In this document: one piece after another, positions 10,120 to 18,607 of the stretch
Layout of the letters: each line of letters opens with the position of its first letter
How positions within the stretch are numbered: the stretch's first letter is position 1
Assembly: GCA_963710275.1 (NCBI GenBank)
Contig: CAVPZS010000005.1
Coordinates: forward strand, 682,001 to 746,000
Length of the DNA stretch: 64,000 nt
Reading direction: 5' to 3'
From: Rhodoblastus sp963710275
GTDB lineage: Bacteria; Pseudomonadota; Alphaproteobacteria; Rhizobiales; Beijerinckiaceae
Notes under the pieces: generated by a model
Database searches by the model: none
The model's input: the letters and a program-made list of their open reading frames with translations, nothing else
What the model was told of the DNA's origin: nothing
Translations under genes and position numbers: made by a program

Positions 10120-11857
10120 CTAGGCCGCGCGCAAGGCGGCAAGAAACCCCGCGACCTTTTGTTTGAGCTCATCGCTCTGGCGCGAGAGCCGCGATGAATT
10201 TTCGGCCACCTTGTCGGACGCCGCGGCGGTCTGCCCGGCTGCGTCTGAAACGCTGGCGATGCTCGCGTTGATGCCTTCGGCGCCCGTGGCGACATTCGAG
10301 ATATTGCTGCTGATTTCAATCGTCGCCGCCGACTGTTGCTGCACCGCCGAGGCGATGCCGGAAGATATTTCGTCGATTTCGCGAATGGTGGCGTCGATGC
10401 TGTCGATGGCGAGCACCGTGTTTCCGGTCGCCTCCTGCATGGCGGCGATCTGCGCGGCGATGTCCTCGGTGGCGCGTCCGGTCTGGCTGGCGAGCGACTT
10501 GACCTCGGACGCCACGACGGCAAAGCCGCGTCCGGCCTCGCCCGCCCGCGCCGCCTCGATGGTGGCGTTCAGCGCCAGCAGGTTGGTTTGCGCGGCGATG
10601 TCCCGGATAAGGCCGATCACGTCGCTGATCCTGGCGGCCACGTCCCTCAGGTCGGTGACCGTCCGTCGGGTCTGTTCGGCCTGAGTGACGGCGCGACGGG
10701 CGATAAGCGCGGAATCTTCCGCCTGTTTTCCGATCTGGGAAATGGAGGCCGAGAGCTGTTCGGTCGCCGAAGCCACCGTCTGCACATTGGCGGAGGTCTG
10801 CTGCGTCGCGCAGGAAACATTGCCGGCCTGCCGGGTCGTGCTTTCGGCGGCGTGGCCGAGCTGGGTCGAGGCGGCCAGCATTTCCTGCGCGGCCACGGCG
10901 ACGCTCTCCACCACGCCGGAGACGAGAGTCCCGGAACTCCGACGCGACGCGGGCCAGTTCTGCCTGGCGCTGCGTTTCGGCGGCCGCGTCGCGCGCCCTT
11001 CCGTCCCTGAGGATTGAGCTCATGCGCTGCGCATTGCCCTGGAAAGCGCGTGCGATCTCTCCCAATTCGTCATCGAGCTCGAGCCCCTCGATCTCGATCT
11101 TGTCGTTGCCGGCGGCAACCTGTTCCATTTGCGCGGCGATGCGCCGGATCGGCATGAGGATCTGTCTCACCATCATGAAAAGATTGAGCGTGGCCACGGC
11201 GACGAGGACGGCGCCGCTGCCGATCAGCTTGCCCAGGAGAAGGGGGAATACATCGCCGGATTGGGTGTAGACGACGCTCATGCTTCCAATCGAGATCGTC
11301 AGCCCGGCGCCAATGATCGTGAAGAGGAAGATCACCAGCATTTTTGTCGAAACCGAAAGCGACCTGTTGCGGTCGGAGATCGGAATGCCCCGGGAAATCT
11401 GCTCGATATGCGAAACCATGGAAATGAAGAACGGAACCGAGAATACGAAGATGATTGCGATGCCGATGAGCCAGCACAACAGGTATCGTGTGGCGGTATC
11501 GAGGAAAGGCTTGTTGTAGAGCGCGGTATTGGGGCCGATGATGCAATAGAGCGCCATGGAGCCCAGGAAGAGGACGGGCAGGAGCGAGAGGCTCCGGCGG
11601 GCCTGGAAAATGCGCTCGTCCGACGGCGCCGCGAGGCACGCCTTGACGGACTTCAGGTGGTGGTTGACCACCGCGACCATGGCGCCTGTATAGCCGACAA
11701 CATAGATTGCGAGGGCAGGCGTCAATGCGATGGAGATCATCTGCTGCAGCGTGCAGAGCTCGAAATACCAGATGCCCGCCAGCCACATCGCCGGCGGAAC
11801 AAGATAGGCCCCCAAGACCCAGCCAATGATTCGTCTTGCATGGAAATCAGCATTCAT
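10120..11857 (-). CDS. Methyl-accepting chemotaxis protein with multi-pass membrane domain (frameshifted)
   Basis: Chemoreceptor. From the ATG at 11857 (AGGAAG site) the first 270 residues contain about six hydrophobic helices (for example IIGWVLGAYLVPPAMWLAGI and LLCWLIGIAIIFVFSVPFFI), so the sensor domain is in the membrane, not periplasmic. A HAMP-like linker (ILMPIRRIAAQMEQVAAGND) follows, then the cytoplasmic signalling coiled coil with DIAAQTNLLALNATIEAARAGE. A GTG at 11917 would add 20 residues. A single indel near 10930 splits the gene. Same strand as and downstream of the second cbbR, with a 120-base gap. Ligand unknown; the location between two CO2-fixation loci is suggestive only. 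Confidence 0.85.
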
Positions 11858-11977
11858 GGGATGGCTTCCTGGTATTTTCCGGACAAGACACTCTTTTTGC
11901 TTGGTTTTTTTGCTCACTGCTCGACCAATGTATTTAAAGTCGAAACAATCTCAGGTTGTAATGGTGCGCAGGGCTGG

Positions 11978-12898
11978 TTAATGCCCGCTTAATGCGGCCT
12001 GATCGTCCCGCGATCGCCTCAGCAGAGCCAGAAAAGCCGCGGCCAGCGGCGACAGCTTCTTTTGCGTGAGGCGCACCGCGTACCATTGCCGCAACAACGG
12101 AAAGCCGCGCACATCGAGTTCGCGCAAGGCGGGTGAGGCTGCGTCGAGCGCCAGCACGTGGCGCGACAGCACGGCGAGGCCGAGCCCGGCGGCCACCGTC
12201 TGCTTGATGGTCTCGTCGCTTCCCAGGATCATCCGCGTCGCCGGGCGCAGGCCATGTTCGGCGAAATACCTTTCGGTGGCCTGCCGCGTGCCTGAGCCGG
12301 GCTCGCGGAGGATGAAGGGCTCGGCTTCCAGCCGCTTCGGATCGATCCGCTTTTCTCCGCACAGCGGATGGCTGGCCGGGGCCAGCACGACCAGCGGATT
12401 TTCCAGGAACGGGACCGCGACGACATCGAGATCTTCCGGCGGGCGTCCCATGATGGTCAGGTCGTCGGCATTGCTGCGCATCCGCTCGAGGATCTGCTCG
12501 CGATTGAGCACTTCCAGCACCAGCTCGATTTTCGGGTGCTCGCGACAGAAATCCCCGATCAGCCTCGTGACCGAATAGCGCGCTGTGGAGATCATCGCCA
12601 GCCGCAGACAGCCCCGCTCCAGCCCCTGCATTTCCGCCAGCTCCATGCCCAGGAAATCCAGGCGCTGGAGCATGTCGCGGCTGGCGGCGGCGGCGGCGCG
12701 TCCGGCCTCGGTCAGATAGAGCCTCTTGCCCGCCTGCTCGTGCAGCGGCATGCCGCAATTTTCCGACAATTGCTTGATCTGCACGGAGAAGGCCGAGGGC
12801 GTCATGTGCAGCTCCTCCGCCGATCGCGTCATGTTCATGTGGCGGGCGAGCGCCTCGATCAGCCGCAATTGATGGAGCGTGACCCCGCGCAGCATCAT
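11978..12898 (-). CDS. cbbR: LysR-family regulator CbbR of the form I RuBisCO locus
   Basis: Intact 306-residue LysR regulator divergent from cbbLSX, the usual arrangement for CbbR. Residues 5-65 form the winged helix (LHQLRLIEALARHMNMTRSA, TPSAFSVQIKQL); residues 90-300 form the periplasmic-binding-protein-like effector domain, with NADDLTIMGRPPEDLDV and SDETIKQTVAAGLGLAVLS. CbbR proteins sense metabolites such as RuBP, ATP or NADPH and activate cbb promoters. The GGAG ribosome-binding site and start codon are both inside the palindrome 12898-12911, so bound CbbR should block its own expression. Two adjacent ATG codons are present; the second has the better spacing to GGAG. Confidence 0.92.
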   Translation of the reverse strand: MMLRGVTLHQLRLIEALARHMNMTRSAEELHMTPSAFSVQIKQLSENCGMPLHEQAGKRLYLTEAGRAAAAASRDMLQRLDFLGMELAEMQGLERGCLRLAMISTARYSVTRLIGDFCREHPKIELVLEVLNREQILERMRSNADDLTIMGRPPEDLDVVAVPFLENPLVVLAPASHPLCGEKRIDPKRLEAEPFILREPGSGTRQATERYFAEHGLRPATRMILGSDETIKQTVAAGLGLAVLSRHVLALDAASPALRELDVRGFPLLRQWYAVRLTQKKLSPLAAAFLALLRRSRDDQAALSGH

Positions 12899-12911
12899 TT
12901 ACTCCAGTAAA
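12898..12911. promoter_or_regulatory. Palindrome TTTACT-CC-AGTAAA at the second cbbR start codon
   Basis: Perfect 14-base palindrome (arms 12898-12903 and 12906-12911) abutting the cbbR start, in the 97-base divergent region before cbbL. It has the same layout and offset as 619-632 (TTTA-N6-TAAA, last A shared with the ATG), with different inner bases that covary to keep the symmetry. It contains the GGAG of cbbR. Probable CbbR operator by position and symmetry. Confidence 0.6.
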
Positions 12912-12995
12912 TGGTAACGATCAAAACATTGAACTTAACCAAAAGTCTTCCGGAGCGTAGAAAAAGTCAATGCAAACAAGAGGGAGCGCGCGTCC

Positions 12996-14456
12996 ATGGA
13001 CAGCAGGACCAAGGAAGTGAAGGGCAAGGAGCGCTACAGGGCCGGCGTGCTGAAATATGCCCAGATGGGCTATTGGAACGGCGACTATGAGCCGAGGCCC
13101 ACCGACGTCATCGCGCTGTTTCGCATCACCCCGCAGGACGGCGTGGATCCGATCGAGGCCGGCGCGGCGGTGGCCGGGGAATCCTCCACCGCCACCTGGA
13201 CCGTGGTCTGGACCGACCGTCTCACCGCCTGCGACAGCTATCGCGCCAAGGCGTACCGCGTCGATCCGGTGCCGGGGCAGGACAACCAGTTCTTCGTCCA
13301 TGTCGCCTATGACTACATCCTCTTCGAGGAAGGCTCGATCGCCAACCTCACGGCGTCAATCATCGGCAATGTCTTCGGCTTCAAGCCGCTCAAGGCGATT
13401 CGCCTGGAAGACATGTATCTGCCGCCCGCCTATGTGAAGACATTCAAGGGGCCGCCGACGGGCATCGTGGTCGAGCGCGAAAGGCTCGACAAGTTCGGCC
13501 GGCCGCTGCTCGGCGCGACGACAAAACCCAAGCTCGGGTTATCCGCCAAGAACTACGGCCGCGTCGTCTACGAGGGCTTGAAGGGCGGCCTCGACTTCAT
13601 GAAGGACGACGAGAACATCAACTCGCAGCCCTTCATGCACTGGCGCGATCGCTTCCTCTACTGCATGGAGGCGGTGAACAAGGCCATCGCGGCGACCGGC
13701 GAGGTCAAGGGCCATTATCTCAATGTCACCGCCGGCACGATGGAGGAAATGGTCAGGCGCGCCGAATTCGCCAGGGAAACCGGCTCGGTCATCGTCATGA
13801 TCGACCTCGTCATCGGCTATACGGCCATCCAGTCGATGTCCGAGTGGTGCCGGCGGAACGACATGATCCTGCACCTGCACCGCGCCGGGCACGGGACCTA
13901 TACGCGCCAGAAGACGCATGGCGTGTCTTTCCGCGTCATCGCCAAATGGATGCGGCTGGCCGGCGTCGATCACATCCATGCGGGCACCGCGGTCGGCAAG
14001 CTCGAAGGCGATCCGGCGACGGTGCAAGGCTATTACAATGTCTGCCGCGACGCGGTCACGGAGGTCGATCTGCCGCGCGGAAATTTCTTCCGGCAGGACT
14101 GGTGCGACATCCGCAAAGTCATGCCTGTGGCCTCGGGCGGCATCCACGCGGGCCAGATGCACCAGTTGCTCGACCTGTTCGGCGACGACGTGGTGCTGCA
14201 ATTCGGCGGCGGCACCATCGGCCATCCCATGGGCATCCAGGCGGGCGCGACCGCCAATCGCGTCGCGCTGGAGGCCATGGTTCTGGCGCGCAACGAGGGC
14301 CGCAACCTGCTGGCGGAAGGGCCGGAAATCCTGCGGGCGGCGGCGAAATGGTGCAAGCCGCTGGAGGCGGCGCTCGATGTCTGGGGCAATATTTCCTTCA
14401 ACTATGCCTCGACCGACACCTCGGACTTCACCCCGACGCCGCTCGCGGCGGAATGA
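12996..14456 (+). CDS. cbbL: RuBisCO large subunit, form IC (red type)
   Basis: Catalytic subunit of the L8S8 ribulose-bisphosphate carboxylase. 486 residues with the red-type N-terminus (VKGKERYRAGVLKYAQMGYW). Active site complete: GATTKPKLGLSAKNYGR near residue 173, GGLDFMKDDENINSQPF near 197 with the carbamylation lysine, LHLHRAGHGTYTR, loop 6 GTAVGKLEGD near 330, and SGGIHAGQMHQL. No frameshift, unlike the cbbM operon. ATG 12996 follows AGAGGGA. Red-type CbbL is supported by CbbX downstream. Probably expressed from a CbbR-activated promoter in 12912-12995. Confidence 0.98.
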   Translation: MDSRTKEVKGKERYRAGVLKYAQMGYWNGDYEPRPTDVIALFRITPQDGVDPIEAGAAVAGESSTATWTVVWTDRLTACDSYRAKAYRVDPVPGQDNQFFVHVAYDYILFEEGSIANLTASIIGNVFGFKPLKAIRLEDMYLPPAYVKTFKGPPTGIVVERERLDKFGRPLLGATTKPKLGLSAKNYGRVVYEGLKGGLDFMKDDENINSQPFMHWRDRFLYCMEAVNKAIAATGEVKGHYLNVTAGTMEEMVRRAEFARETGSVIVMIDLVIGYTAIQSMSEWCRRNDMILHLHRAGHGTYTRQKTHGVSFRVIAKWMRLAGVDHIHAGTAVGKLEGDPATVQGYYNVCRDAVTEVDLPRGNFFRQDWCDIRKVMPVASGGIHAGQMHQLLDLFGDDVVLQFGGGTIGHPMGIQAGATANRVALEAMVLARNEGRNLLAEGPEILRAAAKWCKPLEAALDVWGNISFNYASTDTSDFTPTPLAAE

Positions 14457-14473
14457 TTTTCTGGAGACGCAAA

Positions 14474-14863
14474 ATGCGCATCACACAGGGATGTTTTTCC
14501 TTCCTGCCCGATCTCGACGACGAGCGGATCAAGGCGCAGGTCGATTACTGCCTGCGCAATGACTGGGCGATCGGCGTCGAATATACCGACGACCCCCACC
14601 CCCGAAACACCTATTGGGAGATGTGGAGCCAGCCCATGTTCGACTTGCGCGACCCGGCCGGCGTGATGATGGAGCTCACCGCCTGCCGCAAGGCTTTTCC
14701 CGACAGCTACATCAAGCTGATCGCCTTCGATTCGACGCGCGGCTTCGAGACGGTGCGCATGTCCTTCATCGCGCAGCGGCCCAAGGTCGAGCCGACCTTC
14801 CTGATGACGCGCGCGGAGGTGGCGGGCCGCACCGTCAATGTGACCCTGACGACGCAGCGATAG
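14474..14863 (+). CDS. cbbS: RuBisCO small subunit, form IC
   Basis: Small subunit, 129 residues, assembling with CbbL. Begins MRITQGCFSFLPDLDDERI and carries the WAIGVEYTDDPHPRNTYWEM and LRDPAGVMMELTACRKAFPD blocks; the long C-terminal extension (RPKVEPTFLMTRAEVAGRTV) is the beta-hairpin tail typical of red-type small subunits. The ATG at 14474 is 17 bases after the cbbL stop with a GGAG site. A terminator-like hairpin follows at 14873. Confidence 0.97.
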   Translation: MRITQGCFSFLPDLDDERIKAQVDYCLRNDWAIGVEYTDDPHPRNTYWEMWSQPMFDLRDPAGVMMELTACRKAFPDSYIKLIAFDSTRGFETVRMSFIAQRPKVEPTFLMTRAEVAGRTVNVTLTTQR

Positions 14864-14872
14864 AGTCTCGCG

Positions 14873-14910
14873 CCGGGGCGGCGGTCCTCCCGCGCCGCTC
14901 CGGTTTTTTT
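14873..14910 (+). terminator. Intrinsic terminator or attenuator between cbbS and cbbX
   Basis: An 11-bp stem (14873-14883 pairing with 14893-14903, one G-T pair) with a nine-base loop is followed directly by seven T residues (14904-14910), ten bases after the cbbS stop and 12 before the cbbX ATG. It has every hallmark of a Rho-independent terminator but lies inside a co-directional operon, so it probably attenuates cbbX relative to cbbLS. Confidence 0.85.
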
Positions 14911-14922
14911 GAAGGTTTTGCC

Positions 14923-15894
14923 ATGAACGACCAAGCGAACGCGACGCTGGAAGCGGATAAGGCCGGCCTCGTCGATCTGGCCGCGGATTACCGCGCTTCC
15001 GGCGTCGCGGATATTCTGGAGGAGCTGGATCGCGAATTGATCGGCCTCGCGCCGGTCAAAAGGCGCATCCGCGAGACGGCGGCGCTGCTGCTGGTCGATC
15101 GCGCCCGGCAGAAGCTGGGCCTGGCCCATGAGACGCCGACCCTGCACATGAGCTTTACCGGCAATCCCGGCGTGGGCAAGACCACGGTAGCGCTGAAGAT
15201 GGCGGGCCTGCTGCAGAAACTCGGCTATGTCCGCAAGGGCCATCTCGTCGCCGTGACGCGCGACGACCTCGTTGGCCAATATATCGGCCACACCGCGCCA
15301 AAAACCCGCGAAGTCCTGAAAAAGGCCATGGGCGGCGTGCTGTTCATCGACGAGGCCTATTACCTCTACAAGCCGGACAACGAACGCGACTACGGCCAGG
15401 AGGCGATCGAGATCCTGTTGCAGGTGATGGAGAACCATCGCGACGACCTGGTGGTGATCCTCGCCGGCTACGCCGACCGCATGGAAAAATTCTTCGCCAG
15501 CAATCCGGGCTTTCGCTCGCGCATCGCCCATCACATCGAATTCCCCGATTACACCGACGAGGAACTGCTGCGCATCGCGGAGGCCATGCTGGCGCAACAG
15601 GACTATGTTTTCGACCAGGCGGGGCGCGGCGCCATGCGCGACTATATTGCGTTACGCAAGACCTTGCCGCATTTCGCCAACGCCCGCTCGATCCGCAACG
15701 CGCTCGACCGGGCGCGGCTGCGCCACGCCAACCGGCTGTTCGAACAGGCGGAGGGCCCGTTTGACGCGGTTGAGCTGTCGACGATCGGGGAACGCGACAT
15801 CAGGGAGAGCCGGGTTTTTTCGGGCGGCCTGGGCCATGAAAAGCGCGAACAGGCGGAAAGCGGTCAGGCCGGCGCCAGCCAAAGCGCGACCTGA
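14923..15894 (+). CDS. cbbX: Red-type RuBisCO activase CbbX
   Basis: AAA+ ring ATPase that pulls on the C-terminus of red-type CbbL to release inhibitory sugar phosphates. 323 residues; Walker A GNPGVGKTTVA near residue 81, pore-loop region GQYIGHTAPKTREVLKKA, Walker B GGVLFIDEAYYLYK near 138, and the arginine-finger segment FFASNPGFRSRIAHHIEFP. The RuBP-responsive tyrosine in the pore loop (QYIGHT) is present. The start at 14923 lies just past a T-tract terminator, suggesting low-level expression by read-through. The 3-prime end overlaps the convergent hydrolase gene by 31 bases. Confidence 0.97.
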   Translation: MNDQANATLEADKAGLVDLAADYRASGVADILEELDRELIGLAPVKRRIRETAALLLVDRARQKLGLAHETPTLHMSFTGNPGVGKTTVALKMAGLLQKLGYVRKGHLVAVTRDDLVGQYIGHTAPKTREVLKKAMGGVLFIDEAYYLYKPDNERDYGQEAIEILLQVMENHRDDLVVILAGYADRMEKFFASNPGFRSRIAHHIEFPDYTDEELLRIAEAMLAQQDYVFDQAGRGAMRDYIALRKTLPHFANARSIRNALDRARLRHANRLFEQAEGPFDAVELSTIGERDIRESRVFSGGLGHEKREQAESGQAGASQSAT

Positions 15895-17064
15895 TCATAG
15901 ACGATCTTCCGCCGCAGCAGGTCGAGATGCCGGACGCCGCAGCGCGATGAACTGGTGGTCGGCCGGAAAGTCCAGCCTGCGCGCAACATCCTGATGGCGG
16001 CCGAGCGCGCTGTCCACCGGGACCAGCCCGTCGCCGAGCCAGCGATCCGGCGCGCCGCCCGGCGCAAGCGCCAGGGTCGCGGCGACCGCGTAACAGTCCA
16101 CGCCTTCGGGCAAGGGAACGGGCGTTCGCGGATCGTCGTCTTTTGCAAAACGGTCGCGTCCCCGCCAGTCCTCGTCCAAAATCGCGCCATGGCGAAGGTC
16201 GGTGATTCCGGCGCTGCGCGCGCGGCCCGGCTTCACGAAGGCTTGCGCGAAGGGGATTTTGCCCAGGACAGTTTCGATCCAGTTGCCGATCCGCTCCAGC
16301 GGCGCGCCATGGTGCGGCGTCCCCAGGAAGACCGCCTTGCGCAATTGCCGCCGCCAGCCGAGATTTTCCGCGTCGGCATAGGCGCAGGCGCTGCGGATCA
16401 CCAGCCCCCCCATGCTGTGGCCGATGAGCGCCAGATCCTCGACAGGGACGGGCCAGGCGGCGAGCAAGTCCTCCAGCAAGCCGGCAAAGTTCCGGCCATT
16501 GGCGGAAATATGCAGGCCGGAATTATAGGATAGATAAACAGGCGTGTAGCCGAAGTCCCGCGCCAGCGCCGCGCCGTGATCGTGGTTCTGCCGACGCCAT
16601 TGCAGGTCGCTCATGCACAGGCCATGGACGAGCACGACGATCCGGCCGCTCGCCCGGGGCAATTGTTCGGCCAGCGCGCGTTTTTCCAGGGTCAGCGTGA
16701 CGCCTTCGTGGCGCAGGCGCATCGGCAGCGCCAGCTTGTTGCCGGACAAGGCCAGGCGGTCGCCAATCACCCCGTTGAGCACGGCCAGCGCGATTTCATG
16801 GGCGCGCGCAGGGGTGGCCGGAGGCGCGTCAAACTGCGCCAGCGCCGCGTCGAGGCCGGCTCCGCTCAAATGAAAGGCGCCGCGCAGGATGCGATAGACC
16901 AGCCGGGTGATCGGGCCGGTCAGGCCATCGGCGACGACGCCAAAGGGACCGGGGATGTTCAGCACGGTTTGATGGATCTGCTCGACCAGATCGGTCACCC
17001 CGACCGCGGCTCCTGCCGCAACCTCGCCCAGACCTTCCAGCCTCGGAATGTCCAGTCTATTCAT
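15864..17064 (-). CDS. Alpha/beta-hydrolase, lipase-like (frameshift near the C-terminus)
   Basis: Esterase or lipase of the PGAP1-like/triacylglycerol-lipase class. Residues 140-150 carry the oxyanion strand RIVVLVHGLCMSD; the nucleophile elbow is LIGHSMGGLVIRSAC near residue 215, and FLGTPHHGAPLE follows. About 390 residues. Near 15940 a one-base slip moves the end from a stop at 15895 to one at 15864; the shifted tail (HLDLLRRKIVYDQVALWL) looks like a genuine hydrolase C-terminal helix containing the usual post-histidine region, so 15864 is taken. Its start overlaps the stop of the TPR gene by eight bases, indicating one transcript. Confidence 0.82.
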
Positions 17065-17912
17065 CCTCCAGCTCCGCCTTGGCCGCTTCGGCGTCGAGCC
17101 GCTCCATGGCGTCGGCGGCCTCGCATTCGGCCGCCTCGCGATAGAGGTCGGTCGCCGCCTTCAGCTTTCCCTTGCCGAACAGCATGACGAGGCCATTGGC
17201 GTATTCCATGCGCGCGATGGCGCTGCCGGGATTGAGCTTCAGCGCCTTTTCGAAATGCTCGACCGCCGCGTCCTTGCTGGCGCCATAGGTCAGCTTGCCG
17301 ACCACGCCGCCCACCTTGTTGATGACTTCGGCATGATAGACGCCGAGCCCGATATGGGCGTCGGCATGTTTGGGCTCCAGCGCCACGGCCTTTTTCAACG
17401 CCGCCTGCACGCGGCCGCCGATCCCTTGCGCGAGCGCTGTCACCACGGAAATGCCCTGGCTGTAGCGCCCCAGAGCCTGCGCCTTGAAATAATGGGCATT
17501 GGCCAGTTCCGGCGCGATTTTTTCCATCTCCTCGGCGCGGGCGGCGCTGTCCTGGAAGATCGCGAGCTGCTTTTTCTCGTCGGGCTCGAGATAGCTGGCG
17601 TAGATATTCGCCGCCTTGGCGGCGACAGTGGCGCCGAGCGGACCGAGCGCCGCGCCGATTTCGACCGCCCTCGCGAAATCGCCGCGATGATAGGCGCGCC
17701 AAGCCGTCCTGGAGCGCCGCCGCCGCCTTGTCGATTCCCTCCTCCGGCGCGAGCTCCGCATGGCGCGCGATCAGTTCCGTCAGAAATGTCTTGTCGGGAA
17801 ATGGCTCGCAATCGCCGCGATGCAGCCGCGCCCAATTCTGCTTCAGTTTCGCCCCCGCGTAGTCATAGGCGGCGTCGGCGTGTGGAAAGGCCTTCCAGCT
17901 TGTGCGCCCCAT
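17057..17912 (-). CDS. TPR-repeat protein (frameshifted near 17700)
   Basis: About 285 residues after repair. The N-terminus (MGRTSWKAFPHADAAYDYAG) has no recognised domain; the C-terminal 150 residues contain TPR-like helices (LANAHYFKAQALGRYSQG, HADAHIGLGVYHAEV, AVEHFEKALKLNPGSA). A conserved genome-context partner of alphaproteobacterial lipase/TetR neighbourhoods is plausible but function is unknown. The frame slips once at about 17700, where RAYHRGDFARAVEIG is picked up in the new frame. Lies between the TetR gene (14 bases upstream) and the hydrolase gene (overlapping), all on the minus strand. Confidence 0.75.
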
Positions 17913-17925
17913 GGCGGGTTTCCTC

Positions 17926-18607
17926 CTAACTGAGATAGCGTTTGGCGAGATCGTCGAACAAGGCCCGCTCCCGAGGCGCGAGATAGGGCGCCGCGAGCGA
18001 GATCACGTAAAAGGCGCCGCTGGCGAGCGTCCGCCCGTCGACGGGCGTGCGCGGGTCGCGGGCATAGGCGTAGGACAGCCAATAGGTGGCGACCATGGTC
18101 ACGGTCGTCGCCAGCGTCTCGATTTCCAGCGGCGACGCTTTCATCGAGCCGGCCTCGACCAGGCCTTTCATGATCGCCGAGGCGGTGCGCAGCTTTTGCG
18201 AAAGCACGCGGCGAAACTGGGTCTCGAGGAAGCGATGGCGCGACAGGAGTTCGTTGAGATCGCGATAGAGGAAGCGATATTTCCAGAATCGTCTCGAACA
18301 GCAGGTGCAGGAACAGCCAGATGTCCTCGGCATGGAGGGGACGCCGTTCCGGCGGCATCAGGATCGCATCGATCTCCTGCTTGAACTCCGCGAACAGGGC
18401 CTCGACAATCTTCTCCTTGGCGTGAAAGTGGTAATAGAGATTACCGGGGCTGATGTTCATCGCGAAGGCGATGGCCGCCGTGGTCACGCCCGGTTCGCCA
18501 AACTCGTTGAACTGCGCCAGCGCTGTCTCCAGGATGCGCTCGCGCGTGCGCCGTTTCGGCTTGGCGTCCATGCCGTTTCCCTCCCCTTCTTCGCGCGCCC
18601 GCTTCAT
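17926..18607 (-). CDS. TetR-family transcription regulator (frameshifted near 18285)
   Basis: About 225 residues after repair. The N-terminal helix-turn-helix domain is clear: TRERILETALAQFNEFGEPG, then TTAAIAFAMNISPGNLYYHF with the GNLYYHFxxKE signature of TetR proteins. The C-terminal ligand domain continues in another frame (FLYRDLNELLSRHRFLETQF). Two starts compete: ATG 18607 overlaps the patatin stop as ATGA, favouring translational coupling, whereas ATG 18571 has a stronger GGGGAGGG site. TetR proteins of this subgroup often control lipid or acyl-CoA genes, consistent with the patatin, lipase and phasin neighbours; ligand unknown. Confidence 0.85.
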
